A stretch of DNA of 64,000 nucleotides. Origin: Oceanobacillus halotolerans. GTDB taxonomy: Bacteria; Bacillota; Bacilli; Bacillales; Amphibacillaceae. A model generated the notes under the pieces. It saw nothing but the letters and a program-made list of their open reading frames with translations, was not told the DNA's origin and ran no database searches. The position numbers and the translations under genes were made by a program. Positions 24,687 to 34,134 of the stretch are shown here, in pieces; position 1 is the first letter of the stretch, and each line of letters begins with the position of its first letter. The stretch lies in NCBI RefSeq assembly GCF_010993955.1, contig NZ_WIXL01000014.1, positions 18,749 to 82,748 on the forward strand. The letters run 5' to 3'.

Positions 24687-25307
24687 TGGTTCATTAGACT
24701 TTTGATTTTTGAAATTCATCGCAATAACCTTATCAGAGTAAAAAGAGGTTAGTTGTTCACTCATATAATTAGTAGGGAAAATAAAATTCTTTTTAATCCA
24801 ATATTTTATGACACCAACTGTAGCGTGAATTTGAAAACTAAGAAAGACTTCATAATCTGTTTCCAAAGCATCAGTTTCACGTTCAATTTCAATTTCTTTT
24901 GTAAATAAATTCCATAAAAATTGCTCGAGACGATGATATATATCTGTATTATTCTCTATAAGGTCTAGAGATTTATACAGTCTTTTGTGTTCTTCAATAT
25001 GTTCAAAAATAAGCTTGATAGAAGGAATAGCCCCATTAAAAACCACTTTATCAGTATTTCGATATGGTTTCATGATGCACTCGTGTATCCCTTCGATAGC
25101 ATCTTGGTATAAATCTTCTAAGAGGTCGATTTTATCTAGGTAATGGATATAAAATGTACCTCTATTAAAATCAGCTCGATCGGTAATTTCACTAATTGTA
25201 ATAGAGTTTACGTCGTTGTTTTCCAAGATAAGATCTATGAACGCATCTTTTAATAACTTTCTTGTTAATTGTTTCTTTTTAAATTGTCGATTTGAATTAG
25301 TTAACAT
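24684..25307 (-). CDS. TetR/AcrR-family transcriptional regulator
   Basis: The product is 207 aa. An N-terminal TetR helix-turn-helix occupies residues ~12-60 (LTRKLLKDAFIDLILEN, ITISEITDRADFNRGTFYIHYLDKIDLLEDL). The helical ligand/dimer domain follows. It is divergent from the SDR gene with an inverted repeat between them, so it very likely represses that gene and itself until a ligand binds. The ligand is unknown. Confidence 0.9.
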   Translation of the reverse strand: MLTNSNRQFKKKQLTRKLLKDAFIDLILENNDVNSITISEITDRADFNRGTFYIHYLDKIDLLEDLYQDAIEGIHECIMKPYRNTDKVVFNGAIPSIKLIFEHIEEHKRLYKSLDLIENNTDIYHRLEQFLWNLFTKEIEIERETDALETDYEVFLSFQIHATVGVIKYWIKKNFIFPTNYMSEQLTSFYSDKVIAMNFKNQKSNEP

Positions 25308-25338
25308 AACATAACCTCTTGTTCTGTTCTTTAAATAG

Positions 25339-25391
25339 GTATAATGAACAAATTTATTTAGTTTGTTGAGTCCTCATCATATTCATTATAC
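25339..25391. promoter_or_regulatory. Putative TetR operator region
   Basis: The 10-base arms GTATAATGAA (25339) and TTCATTATAC (25382) form a wide inverted repeat. It encloses AACAAA...TTTGTT (25347-25368). It lies between the divergent tetR-like and SDR genes. Confidence 0.55.
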
Positions 25392-25491
25392 TTGTTTATT
25401 GAATATTACGTCTATTGATTTTATCCTATAAATGAAGGCGCCTTTATATACTTCTATTGAATTAACTATATCACATTTAGGAGGTAAATTA

Positions 25492-26247
25492 ATGGGACTA
25501 TTAGAAGGAAAAATTGCTATTGTTACTGGTGGAGCGAAGGGTATGGGAGAAACTCATGCTAGAAAACTTGCTGATGAAGGAGCGAAAGTTGTAATTGGAG
25601 ATGTTGATGTTGAGAATGGAGAAAAACTAGCAGAGTCCATAGGGGATAATGCTAGTTTTATAGAATTAGATGTAACCAATTCTACAAGTTGGGATCAGTT
25701 AGTGAAAAAGACTAAAGAAACATTTGGTTCTATCGATATCCTAGTTAATAATGCTGGACTTGCAGGGGGTATGCCAGGACTTTTGGAGATAGAGGAAGAT
25801 TTGTATAAAAAGATCATTGATATTAATCAATTAGGAGTTTTTAACGGCATGAGAGCGGTTTTGCCTACAATGATAGAAAATAACAAAGGATCTATCATTA
25901 ATATTTCTTCCCTTGCTGGGTTGCGGCACGATACTACAGTCAATCCGGCTTATACAGCTTCAAAATTTGCAGTTAGAGGTCTTACGAAACAAGCAGCATA
26001 TGAGTTTGCTGATAAGAACATAAGAATTAATGCTGTTCTTCCTGGTGCAGTACTAACTCCTATGGCAGAAGCAACATTAACTAAAGAACAAATTGATGAA
26101 GTTTCTCAAACGCTCCTACCAATGAAACGCTTTGCAAATCCAGAAGAAGTTTCTGAGTTAATAGCATTTTTGGCATCCGATAAAGCTAGCTATATTAGTG
26201 GAGGAGATTTCGTGGTTGATGGAGCAAGAGCAACCATTAATAAGTAA
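25492..26247 (+). CDS. Short-chain dehydrogenase/reductase
   Basis: The 251-aa classical SDR has the cofactor motif TGGAKGMG (12-19), NNAG (86-89), catalytic Ser (~139) and Y154-x3-K158 (YTASK), and a C-terminal GGDFVVDGA. An acidic Asp after the second strand (GDVD) favours NAD over NADP. It resembles hydroxysteroid/cyclic alcohol dehydrogenases. ATG 25492 is preferred to an upstream in-frame ATG because AGGAGG lies 7 bases before it. Regulation by the divergent TetR protein is likely. Confidence 0.9.
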   Translation: MGLLEGKIAIVTGGAKGMGETHARKLADEGAKVVIGDVDVENGEKLAESIGDNASFIELDVTNSTSWDQLVKKTKETFGSIDILVNNAGLAGGMPGLLEIEEDLYKKIIDINQLGVFNGMRAVLPTMIENNKGSIINISSLAGLRHDTTVNPAYTASKFAVRGLTKQAAYEFADKNIRINAVLPGAVLTPMAEATLTKEQIDEVSQTLLPMKRFANPEEVSELIAFLASDKASYISGGDFVVDGARATINK

Positions 26248-26271
26248 CTTAAAAAGAATGAGTTAAAAGCT

Positions 26272-26325
26272 CAGGGACGTGTCTTTGCTTCTGATTACAA
26301 AATTGAAGTAAAAATAACGTCCCTA
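26272..26325. other. Inverted repeat after SDR gene
   Basis: AGGGACGT and ACGTCCCT are 38 bases apart between convergent genes. It may act as a terminator, though no T run is present. Confidence 0.35.
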
Positions 26326-26405
26326 TGCTTCTAATAGCCCTTTTCTAGGATCTTCCAGTTTGGATCAATTAGGTAATACTTCTTCCTTCTTCAATCCCAA
26401 CCATA

Positions 26406-27788
26406 TCAACTTTTTCTCTCTTCATCATTCATCAACCCTGTAAAAATAAGACCAATTAAGGCTAACGCAGCCATCACGATAAATGCATATGTTATCCCCC
26501 AGTAGGTACCAACCTTGTAGGAAGTATCCATGATGGAAGTCGTAAAACTAATAATCGTGGTGAGAATGATCACGCCGAATGTCATTGCAAATTGGCGTAC
26601 CGTATTTACAATCGCAGATCCGTGTGGAATATCGGCATCATCCAATGCATTCATACTAATGGTTACAAGTGTCATCAGCGTTAAGCCAAAACCGATCATA
26701 AAGAAGCAAAAATAGACCATAATCCAATAAGGAGAACTATCCATCCCGACTGTGTTTAATAGGATTAAGGAAACAAATGTAAAGGCAAAGCCAAGAATAC
26801 TAATTTTCTTCCCTCCAAAGCGATCATATAGGTTTCCCGAAATAATCGTTACAACCGATAGGAGGATTGTGCCTGGTACTAAAAGGAATCCAGATAGAAA
26901 TGCGCTGGTTTCGAGAACATCTTGTGCAAACATTGGTAGGATGGTCTCAGTAGATAAGAGCAGCATCATGTTAATAAAGATAAGCACCATTAGCAATCGA
27001 AATGACGAATTGCGGAACAGTTTTACATTAAGGACTGGTATCGTCAAGGATAATTGGCGACGGATGAACAAGGTAATCGATAGAATGCCAATTCCTAGTG
27101 GTAAGATAACCAGTATGTCTGTAAATCCGGTTACGCTGATCGTGCTTAAGCCAAAAATAAAAAAAGAAAACCCAACTCCTGAAAGTATAATCGACAGGAA
27201 ATCTATCTTCGTTTCTTGCTTTTCTAACACATTTCTCATCACAAATATGGCTAGAACTAAAGTACTTATGATGAGTGGGAGCAATATCCAATGGAGCGAA
27301 CGCCAACTGAAAAAATCAATGATCATCCCAGAGATGGATGGTGCAGTAGCGGGTGCGACATTGACAACAGATCCTAATAATCCCATGGCAAATCCTCTTC
27401 GTTTATATGGGAACACATTCAATAATATCGTTTGTACTAATGGCAGAATAATGCCAGCACCAATCGCCTGAATGACTCTAGACAAAATTAAGGTACCAAA
27501 GTTCGGCGATACCCCTCCAATTACTGTACCAACAGCCAAAAATGAAAGAGAAAAAACGACAAGGGTTTTCGCTGTAAACGTATTGGATAAATAACCTGTT
27601 AGTGGGATGAAGATAATGGTTGTAAGTAAGAAGGTGGTAGTCAACCATTGTACCTGCGTTGCGTTCAAATCAAATTCGTTCATAATCGTTGGATACGCTG
27701 TAATTAATAGAAATTGACTAAATGTAAATAAAAAAGCTGTTGCTAATATGACAACAACGAGACCTTTGTGCGCTACTTTTTCTCCCAA
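26406..27788 (-). CDS. MFS drug-efflux transporter, DHA2 (EmrB/QacA/LmrB) type
   Basis: The 460-aa integral membrane protein has about 14 hydrophobic segments. It carries the MFS motif around residues 60-80 (TGYLSN...FTAKTLVVFSLSFL), motif C-like GSVVNVAPATAPSISGMI near 140-160 and the drug-antiporter pattern LLNVFPYKRRGFAMG. It would export hydrophobic compounds using the proton gradient. The start is TTG at 27788 with AAAGGAG 11 bases upstream. It is monocistronic. Substrate is unknown. Confidence 0.9.
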   Translation of the reverse strand: MGEKVAHKGLVVVILATAFLFTFSQFLLITAYPTIMNEFDLNATQVQWLTTTFLLTTIIFIPLTGYLSNTFTAKTLVVFSLSFLAVGTVIGGVSPNFGTLILSRVIQAIGAGIILPLVQTILLNVFPYKRRGFAMGLLGSVVNVAPATAPSISGMIIDFFSWRSLHWILLPLIISTLVLAIFVMRNVLEKQETKIDFLSIILSGVGFSFFIFGLSTISVTGFTDILVILPLGIGILSITLFIRRQLSLTIPVLNVKLFRNSSFRLLMVLIFINMMLLLSTETILPMFAQDVLETSAFLSGFLLVPGTILLSVVTIISGNLYDRFGGKKISILGFAFTFVSLILLNTVGMDSSPYWIMVYFCFFMIGFGLTLMTLVTISMNALDDADIPHGSAIVNTVRQFAMTFGVIILTTIISFTTSIMDTSYKVGTYWGITYAFIVMAALALIGLIFTGLMNDEERKS

Positions 27789-28173
27789 TCACATTCAGAC
27801 TCCTTTCCATCATCTATGATTTCCTTTAATGATACGATGTAACGTATGTAAGTAGATCTATTGTTTCATAGTTTAGTTGATTGGTAAACAAAAGCTGTTT
27901 TCTAAAAGATTGTTGCTTTTTCAAGTATAAATCATAATGAACAGTTGATGTAATAATGAAGCCAATTATTTTAGAGTGGGTAGACAATATGTATAGTATG
28001 GTAAAATACAACATAATTCCCAATGGTACGATGGAATTCACACGTAAGTAAGTGGATACATTAATTGAATTAAAAATGGACCTACTATGGAAGAGCACTT
28101 GTGCTTGTCAGTCTTGGTCGGCAGACAAGTCTCTAAAATGTAGGAAGTGGAAGTAATAGAAAGGAAGGGTACC
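27789..28173. other. Intergenic stretch
   Basis: It carries a CTGTTTTCTAAAAGATTGTT word (27897) shared with the dispersed repeats at 36474 (inverted) and 63756. No gene is seen. Confidence 0.5.
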
Positions 28174-28524
28174 ATGGCCAAACATAAAATTTTCACCATG
28201 AGTGTCGCAAAAGTCTACCCCCATTATATTACGAAGGCAGAGAATAAAGGACGTACGAAAGAAGAAGTAGATGAGATCATTCGTTGGTTGACAGGGTATA
28301 GCCAGGAAGCATTAGAGGCGCAACTGGAAAAACAGACAGACTTTGAGATCTTTTTTACGGAAGCTCCCCAATTGAATCCTTCACGTACGTTGATCAAAGG
28401 TGTGATCTGTGGTGTCCGAGTAGAAGATATTGAAGAACCAACCATGCAGGAAATTCGTTATTTGGACAAGCTCATTGATGAGTTAGCAAAGGGAAAAGTG
28501 ATGGAGAAGATTTTGCGGAAGTAA
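28174..28524 (+). CDS. DUF2200 family protein
   Basis: This 116-aa soluble protein matches DUF2200 along its length: [24 protein letters not shown] at the N-terminus, [17 protein letters not shown] and the closing [15 protein letters not shown]. The function is unknown; the fold is thought to resemble YdhG-type proteins. ATG 28174 follows GGAAGGG; GTG at 28147 is in frame but lacks a site. Confidence 0.9.
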   Translation: MAKHKIFTMSVAKVYPHYITKAENKGRTKEEVDEIIRWLTGYSQEALEAQLEKQTDFEIFFTEAPQLNPSRTLIKGVICGVRVEDIEEPTMQEIRYLDKLIDELAKGKVMEKILRK

Positions 28525-28805
28525 TTATATGTTCGTGCTTGAACTAGTGCGGACAGTGAATATGAAATGAGTGAGGCACTGATGCAATAGAAATTCCTCC
28601 CTAGTATCGTATTTTACGACCAAGATGGAAATGAATATATGTTGAGAGAAGATAGCTAATGTGGTGACTAGGCTATAAGTTGGCACGCCAAAACAGATCA
28701 AGAAGCAGGTTGAGGACCTGAACTATTGAGCAGTCTCCGTTATGGTAAAAGTATTCTTCCATCTAGGAGGGAATAGGACGTCTAGTTACGATCACGATTT
28801 AAAAA
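28525..28805. other. Gene-free stretch with a short coding vestige
   Basis: A short open stretch near 28595-28660 ends FYDQDGNEYMLREDS and looks like the C-terminal tail of a lost gene. Nothing else is seen. Confidence 0.35.
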
Positions 28806-28807
28806 AA

Positions 28808-28838
28808 GGTTTGACGACATTGGTCAAACCTTTTTATC
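28808..28838 (-). terminator. Terminator overlapping the pheA stop codon
   Basis: AGGTTTGACC/GTCAAACCT with T/A tracts on both sides overlaps the TGA of pheA. Confidence 0.85.
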
Positions 28839-29657
28839 ATATAGCTTCGTTCTGTCATAGGTTCCTAACACACGAACATCATGTCCAAATGCTTCAAAAA
28901 TGGTAATCGCTTTTTTTATTTCCGCTTCATCTAATCCAGCTTCTGCTTCGATAAAGAAGTGGTAGTTCCCTAGCTTTTTCTTCGTTGGACGTGATTCAAT
29001 CCAAGTGAGGTTAATGGTAAGAGCGGTAAAGACATTCAAAATAGAAGCTAACATACCTGGATAATCCTCACATGGTGTTATGACGAGCATCGTTTTACTT
29101 TTGTGTTGTTGGGTATTTTCTCTGCTAATAACGAAAAAGCGAGTATGATTTTCGCCATTATCTTGGATACCACTTTTGGCAATATGTAATTGAAATAGAT
29201 CGGCAGCTGACTTAGAGGCGATAGCTGCAACATCGCGTCTTCCTTCCTGTTTGATAGCCCGAGCAGCTGATGATGTACTGTCATAGCGAACACTTTTTAC
29301 TTCAGACTTTCTAATGTATTCTCTACATTGTGCTAAGGCTGGTGGGACAGACCATACTTCCCGGATATCTTGTAAGTCAGTTTCTTCTAAAGTAAGGAGG
29401 TGCATCGTTACTGGAAAGATGACTTCCGCCTCAATGAATAAATCGTTTGCCAGCAACCCATCTGCTGTAATATTGATCGTTCCTTCAATTGAGTTTTCAA
29501 TTGGAACAATCCCTTTATCTGCTTTGTGTTCACCAACAGCTTCTAGAACATCTAGGATGGTATCACACCTATGCCATTCTTTCGTATTTGGAGTGAAATA
29601 TCGTAACGCAGCTTCCTCTGAAAAACTTCCTTGTGGACCCAAATAGGCTATTTTCAT
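28824..29657 (-). CDS. pheA: Prephenate dehydratase
   Basis: The 277-aa cytosolic enzyme converts prephenate to phenylpyruvate in phenylalanine synthesis. The dehydratase domain (1-180) has YLGPQGSFSE at the N-terminus, PIENSIEGT (~52-60) and the catalytic HTRFFVIS (T172). A C-terminal ACT domain carries the ESRP allosteric Phe-binding motif (~215), so feedback inhibition is expected. ATG 29657 has AAAGG 10 bases upstream and is preferred to GTG 29666. It is monocistronic here. Confidence 0.95.
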   Translation of the reverse strand: MKIAYLGPQGSFSEEAALRYFTPNTKEWHRCDTILDVLEAVGEHKADKGIVPIENSIEGTINITADGLLANDLFIEAEVIFPVTMHLLTLEETDLQDIREVWSVPPALAQCREYIRKSEVKSVRYDSTSSAARAIKQEGRRDVAAIASKSAADLFQLHIAKSGIQDNGENHTRFFVISRENTQQHKSKTMLVITPCEDYPGMLASILNVFTALTINLTWIESRPTKKKLGNYHFFIEAEAGLDEAEIKKAITIFEAFGHDVRVLGTYDRTKLYDKKV

Positions 29658-30204
29658 GAATAACACGCCTTTCTTTTATAGCTAGTATACAGGCGGGACT
29701 TCTCCCATTTACTCTTTTTAAGAATCGGATAAAATGCAATTTCGACCAGGAATGCCTGTTGTTCATATAGAATGATATAATTATGATTATTCGGTAAATC
29801 GTCATTCATGTTTCGTATTATACAGGAATGGTCCACTATTAAAAAGAGTTTGTTTTCATAATGTTTCGGAAATTCCGCTAACGTTTTCAAAACTTGTAGT
29901 GACCAATGTGATGATCCTGGGCCTTCATGTAGTACATGACTGGAGTAGGACTCGTGTCGCTGTTATGAATTTGACGCCATATTCACCACCAATAGGCTGG
30001 ACCCAATAATGATTCAGTCTTTTCTGTTGGTTCAATTATCCATTAATTTCTAATATTAACATAAAAAAATCCTATTAATGGTTTAAAGAATAATAGAAAA
30101 GGGTATATGTTTAGGTGATTTGTATTTATTTTTCAATTTTCATCATTTTAATTAGTGAAAATTTGATGGTGAAACGGTTAAAATCACACTAAAGGAGATC
30201 GCCT
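29658..30204. other. Intergenic region upstream of ATP-grasp gene
   Basis: About 540 bp is AT-rich and without a convincing gene. It contains the promoter region of two divergent genes. AAAGGAGA precedes the ATP-grasp start. Confidence 0.5.
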
Positions 30205-31227
30205 ATGGAAAACATTAATGTTTTGGTAACTGGAATCGGCGGGCCCACGGCTCAAGGGATCATAAATGGATTGAGAAAGATAGATAATATTAACATTATC
30301 GGGGTTGATCGGCGGAGCATGACCTCAGGCCATCAATTTTGTGACAAAACCTATCAGGTTCCAAGGTATACCCAAAAAGACCAATACCGCAAAGCGATCA
30401 TAGATATTATCCATACCGAACAGGTACATGCGATATTTCCGTCCCTACATGAAGAAATTAGTCTCTATCAAGAAACTAGGGAAGATTGGGGAGCCATTGT
30501 GGCACTACCAAAAAGCGATAACTTTCCCATCCTTCTTAATAAAGAGAATACCTATGAATTCTTAATCAAAATGGGTCTTGGTTCGTTTGTTCCAAGATAC
30601 TATGGTTTCAATGGCCCGGATGAACTTCGTCAAATTAAATATGTTTTTTTCCCTGATGAGCGTTTTGTGGTGACAAAAATTGTTGATGGCCACGGTTCTC
30701 TAGGGTTTGCTATATTAGCGAGTGAAGAGGATTATTTGAAAGCATTAAAAGAGGGTCGGAGAAAAATTTATAATATCAATGATTATTGCAAGATTATAGA
30801 TCAGGAAGAACGAAAAATTGTAATGGAATACATAGAAGGGATAGAATATAGTGTAGACGTTTTTATGCATGAGGGACAAGTTGTAGTAGCTGTGCCTCGA
30901 GAACGTTCTGGTGTTTCCAACGGTATTGTTTTAGATGGTACAGTTATCTACCATGAAGAACTAATCCATGCATCATCCGAAATAGCAAAAGCAATCGCAA
31001 CAGATGGCTTCCTTAATCTTCAATTTATGAAGTCAAAAGATGGATTTAAACTAACAGATGTGAATCCTCGATTCTGCGGGAGTCAAATTATGAGTTTAGG
31101 AGCTAGGGTGAATTTTCCGTATTTATTTTTACAATATAACCTACTTCAAGAGTTTGTTTCTGTAACACCGAGATGGAATACACGAATGCTGCGATATAGA
31201 GAACATTTCTTTGTTTATCAAGATTAG
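30205..31227 (+). CDS. ATP-grasp ligase of unknown substrate
   Basis: The 340-aa protein is related to the CarB ATP-grasp fold. A preATP-grasp Rossmann-like domain (VLVTGIGGPTAQGI, 6-19) is followed by the ATP-grasp domain, with Lys/Glu ATP contacts around 165-180 (VVTKIVDGHGSLGF), MEYIEGIEYSVDVF (~212) and the metal-binding DVNPRFCGSQ near 287-296. Such enzymes join a carboxylate to an amine or thiol. It lies 47 bp before murJ on the same strand, suggesting a cell-envelope product, but the substrate cannot be read from sequence. Confidence 0.8.
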   Translation: MENINVLVTGIGGPTAQGIINGLRKIDNINIIGVDRRSMTSGHQFCDKTYQVPRYTQKDQYRKAIIDIIHTEQVHAIFPSLHEEISLYQETREDWGAIVALPKSDNFPILLNKENTYEFLIKMGLGSFVPRYYGFNGPDELRQIKYVFFPDERFVVTKIVDGHGSLGFAILASEEDYLKALKEGRRKIYNINDYCKIIDQEERKIVMEYIEGIEYSVDVFMHEGQVVVAVPRERSGVSNGIVLDGTVIYHEELIHASSEIAKAIATDGFLNLQFMKSKDGFKLTDVNPRFCGSQIMSLGARVNFPYLFLQYNLLQEFVSVTPRWNTRMLRYREHFFVYQD

Positions 31228-31274
31228 ATTATGCTACTCTTAAATGAAAAGCTACATATAATTGGAGAATATTT

Positions 31275-32792
31275 ATGAAAAAAGCTGTTATCCTCGTAAT
31301 GCTTGTTACCATTATTTCTAAAATAATAGGTTTTCTACGGGATATTACATTATCCTACTTCTATGGTGCATCTAATATTAGTGATGCCTTTTTCATATCC
31401 CTTACTATTCCAAGTGTTATATTCGGTGTGATTGCAGCTGGAATATCTACAAGTTATATTCCGATTTATAGCAAGATTGAAACGCATCATAGCCTAAGGA
31501 AAGGGAAGCATTATACAAATAATCTAATTAATATCCTGTTTGTGTTTTGCTCTATTATCATTATACTAGGACTAATCTTCACCGAACCTTTAGTTAAGTT
31601 ATTCGCTAGTGGATTTGAAGGGGAAACCTTACGACTAGCAGTAGTATTCACTAGAATAAGTATGGTAGGAATCTACTTTACTATTATTATTCGAATTTTG
31701 AGTGCCTATCTTAATTACAAAAAATTATTTATCGTCCCTGCCTTGATTGGACTACCGATGAATATCATTCTTATAGCTGCAATAATACTGAGTCGGAAAT
31801 TGGATTTCGTCATACTACTTGCTATTGGGAATGTAATAGCCTTATTTGTGCAATTGGCTATCTTAGTATATTTTGCCTATCAAAAACAATATAAATACCA
31901 ACTTATTTTCAATATAAAAGACCCTTATATCAGAAATATGGTAACCCTTTCCTTACCAGTGATATTAGGTTCAAGTGTGACACAAATAAATAAACTAGTG
32001 GACCGGACACTGGCTTCCCAAAGTTCTACGGGAGGTATTTCAGCACTTAATTACGCACACACATTAAATAATGCATTGTTAGGAATCTTTGTCGCATCCA
32101 TTTCAACAGTCATGTATCCACTCATCTCTAAAATGGCTACGAAAGGAAATATTGATGGGCTTAAAAGAACGTTACATCAATCTATTATTGGTGTATCCCT
32201 TTTTTTAATTCCAGCTACAGTATTCGCTTTATTATTTGCAGAGCCTATTATCCAATTGTTATATGGAAGAGGGGCTTTTGATCAACATGCCTCTACCATG
32301 ACATCACAGGCTTTTTTCTTTTATTCCGTTGGTATGCTAGGTTTTGGGTTAAGGGTTTTGCTATCAAGAGCGTTTTATTCATTAGAGGATACAAGAACAC
32401 CAATGATTAACGCAACGATCGCTATGGTCTTAAATATCATATTAAATTTCACCTTAGCAGGATTCCTCGGTATTGGTGGCCTTGCTTTAGCAACGAGCTT
32501 GTCTGTTATATTCTGTACAATTTTATTATTCTTTAGTCTACGAAGGAAAATTGGACAACTACATCTAAGGGAAACATTAGTTTCGTTTATAAAAATAAGT
32601 ATAGCCGCCTTTATAATGGGCTTCATTTCGAAGTTTTTATATCAGTACTTATTAAGTATAATGAATAACACCTTTTCTTTATTTGCTACTTTACTCGTTT
32701 CCTTAGGGGTATACGTTATTTGTATCATGTTTGCTAAAATTAAAGATGCGGATAATTTTATTCAAGAAATTAGGAGGAAAATTAAAAAATAG
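31275..32792 (+). CDS. murJ: MurJ/MviN-family lipid flippase
   Basis: The 505-aa integral membrane protein has about 14 transmembrane segments of the MOP exporter superfamily. Conserved features include KAVILVMLVTIISKIIGFLRD at the N-terminus, ISDAFFISLTIPS, and the later RALLY-like RVLLSRAFYSLEDTRTP (~365). MurJ flips lipid II to the outer face for peptidoglycan assembly. Bacillaceae often have extra MviN-like proteins for other lipid-linked sugars, and the ATP-grasp partner makes that alternative realistic. ATG 31275 follows TTGGAGAAT. Confidence 0.85.
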   Translation: MKKAVILVMLVTIISKIIGFLRDITLSYFYGASNISDAFFISLTIPSVIFGVIAAGISTSYIPIYSKIETHHSLRKGKHYTNNLINILFVFCSIIIILGLIFTEPLVKLFASGFEGETLRLAVVFTRISMVGIYFTIIIRILSAYLNYKKLFIVPALIGLPMNIILIAAIILSRKLDFVILLAIGNVIALFVQLAILVYFAYQKQYKYQLIFNIKDPYIRNMVTLSLPVILGSSVTQINKLVDRTLASQSSTGGISALNYAHTLNNALLGIFVASISTVMYPLISKMATKGNIDGLKRTLHQSIIGVSLFLIPATVFALLFAEPIIQLLYGRGAFDQHASTMTSQAFFFYSVGMLGFGLRVLLSRAFYSLEDTRTPMINATIAMVLNIILNFTLAGFLGIGGLALATSLSVIFCTILLFFSLRRKIGQLHLRETLVSFIKISIAAFIMGFISKFLYQYLLSIMNNTFSLFATLLVSLGVYVICIMFAKIKDADNFIQEIRRKIKK

Positions 32793-32876
32793 TAATTCAA
32801 CTAATTCCAAGCCCTTTTCAACCTCGAGCACCGCTATCATATATTAACAAAACTGTTAGCAACCATTTCTATCGTT

Positions 32877-32909
32877 AAAAAAAGTCGGACTAATAAATCC
32901 GACTTTTTT
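32877..32909 (+). terminator. Terminator after murJ
   Basis: AAAAGTCGGA/TCCGACTTTT with a T run. Confidence 0.85.
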
Positions 32910-32910
32910 G

Positions 32911-32993
32911 CACGTTAGGAATGTATAAAATTTTAGCTATGAAGTGGACTCGACGTGGCTTAAATTTTAATGTCCCAAGTATAAGAAAAAAGA
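32911..32993 (+). repeat. Dispersed repeat family R1, copy A (no terminal hairpin)
   Basis: CACGTTAGGAATGTATAAAA, then TTTTAGCT and GACTCGACGTGG through TATAAGAAAAA, matches copies at 41132, 45633 and 51381. This copy lacks the ATTCGCT hairpin at its right end. Confidence 0.85.
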
Positions 32994-33059
32994 AGCTTGG
33001 CAGGGTGCGTGTGTAATAGGTAGAAGGAAGGTAAAGGTAATGAATGGAAGTGACATAAA

Positions 33060-33761
33060 TTGAGATACGGAAAAATAGAATATGGCACATTACATCGAAA
33101 AGTAAATCGGTTTATAGCCGAAGTTTTCATTGATGGGGAGCTGGAGAAAGTGCATATTAAGAACACTGGACGGTTGAAGGAGCTGCTTGTACCAGGTGCA
33201 AGGGTAGTACTTGAAATCAGTACTAATCCAAAGCGGAAAACAAGATACTCTATTATAGCTGTATGGAAGAATGGAAAGCTAGTTAACATTGATTCCCAAG
33301 CACCAAATGTGGTTGCCTTTGATGCTATGAAGAATGGAAATTTGCGAGAAGTGGGGGAAGTGGCTGTCGTGAAACGGGAGGTAACATTTGGAGACTCTCG
33401 CTTTGACTTGTATTATGAACAGAATGATGTCCAGGGATTTGTTGAGGTAAAGGGAGTGACCTTAGAACGTAATGGCGTCGCAATGTTTCCAGATGCACCA
33501 ACTACAAGAGGAACGAAACATGTCCAGGAATTAGCGAATGCTATCAAGCGTGGGTATAAGGCTGCGATTCTATTTGTTGTTCAGATGAAAGGCTGTCATC
33601 GTTTTGTGCCATATACAGAAATGGATCAAGATTTTGCAAAGGCGTTGCAAGAAGTATCAGAACTAGGAGTACAGGTTATAGCTTATGATACAGTGGTCAC
33701 AGAGGATACGTTACTACTCGATGAACCGATTCCAGTTGATCTTTCCGAGATAGATGTGTAG
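33060..33761 (+). CDS. sfsA: SfsA family DNA/RNA nuclease-like protein
   Basis: The 233-aa protein spans the full family length. An N-terminal OB-like domain (RKVNRFIAEVFIDGE, HIKNTGRLKELLVPGA) is followed by a nuclease-fold domain with DLYYEQNDVQGFVEVKGVTLERNGVAMFPDAPTTRG, where the Asp and Glu-x-Lys form the PD-(D/E)xK-like core, and QMKGCHRFVPYTEMD. In E. coli it stimulates sugar fermentation genes; nuclease activity has been proposed. TTG 33060 follows GGAAG with 9-base spacing. Confidence 0.9.
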   Translation: MRYGKIEYGTLHRKVNRFIAEVFIDGELEKVHIKNTGRLKELLVPGARVVLEISTNPKRKTRYSIIAVWKNGKLVNIDSQAPNVVAFDAMKNGNLREVGEVAVVKREVTFGDSRFDLYYEQNDVQGFVEVKGVTLERNGVAMFPDAPTTRGTKHVQELANAIKRGYKAAILFVVQMKGCHRFVPYTEMDQDFAKALQEVSELGVQVIAYDTVVTEDTLLLDEPIPVDLSEIDV

Positions 33762-34134
33762 ACGTCATGCAGTCCAAATATATCAAAACCCCCCATCAAA
33801 ATTGAAGACTAAACTCAAATACTACTACTAGATGCACCACCCAACTAACCATTCTTGTATTCTCAAGTTTCAAGCCAATTAATTTAAAAAATTCAAAAAA
33901 GGGAGGATTTAGCCTTTATTGTGTACTTTTCCTAGTTTGTCTCTATTTATTAGCGCTATAGTCCATCTTTCTTTTAAATTCGATACTAGAATTTTATGGG
34001 TAATCTGCTAAACTAGTATATTGTGAAAATAAATAAATTTTTTCTTACATATTGGTTGATGTTAGGTAGGATAGGGAAGCATTGGAACTTCCCTACGCTT
34101 CATAGAAATATAGTACATAGTTGGAGGTTATTTC
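33762..34134. other. Intergenic region upstream of TPP enzyme
   Basis: No gene is seen. A GAGGTT ribosome site precedes ATG 34135. No clear terminator is seen after sfsA. Confidence 0.5.

Noticed and set aside
26752..27471. Plus-strand 239-codon open frame
   Set aside because: It lies wholly opposite the MFS transporter gene, has low-complexity composition and no ribosome site.
27826..28098. Minus-strand 90-codon frame upstream of the MFS gene
   Set aside because: No ribosome site, no recognisable pattern, and it overlaps a dispersed repeat word.
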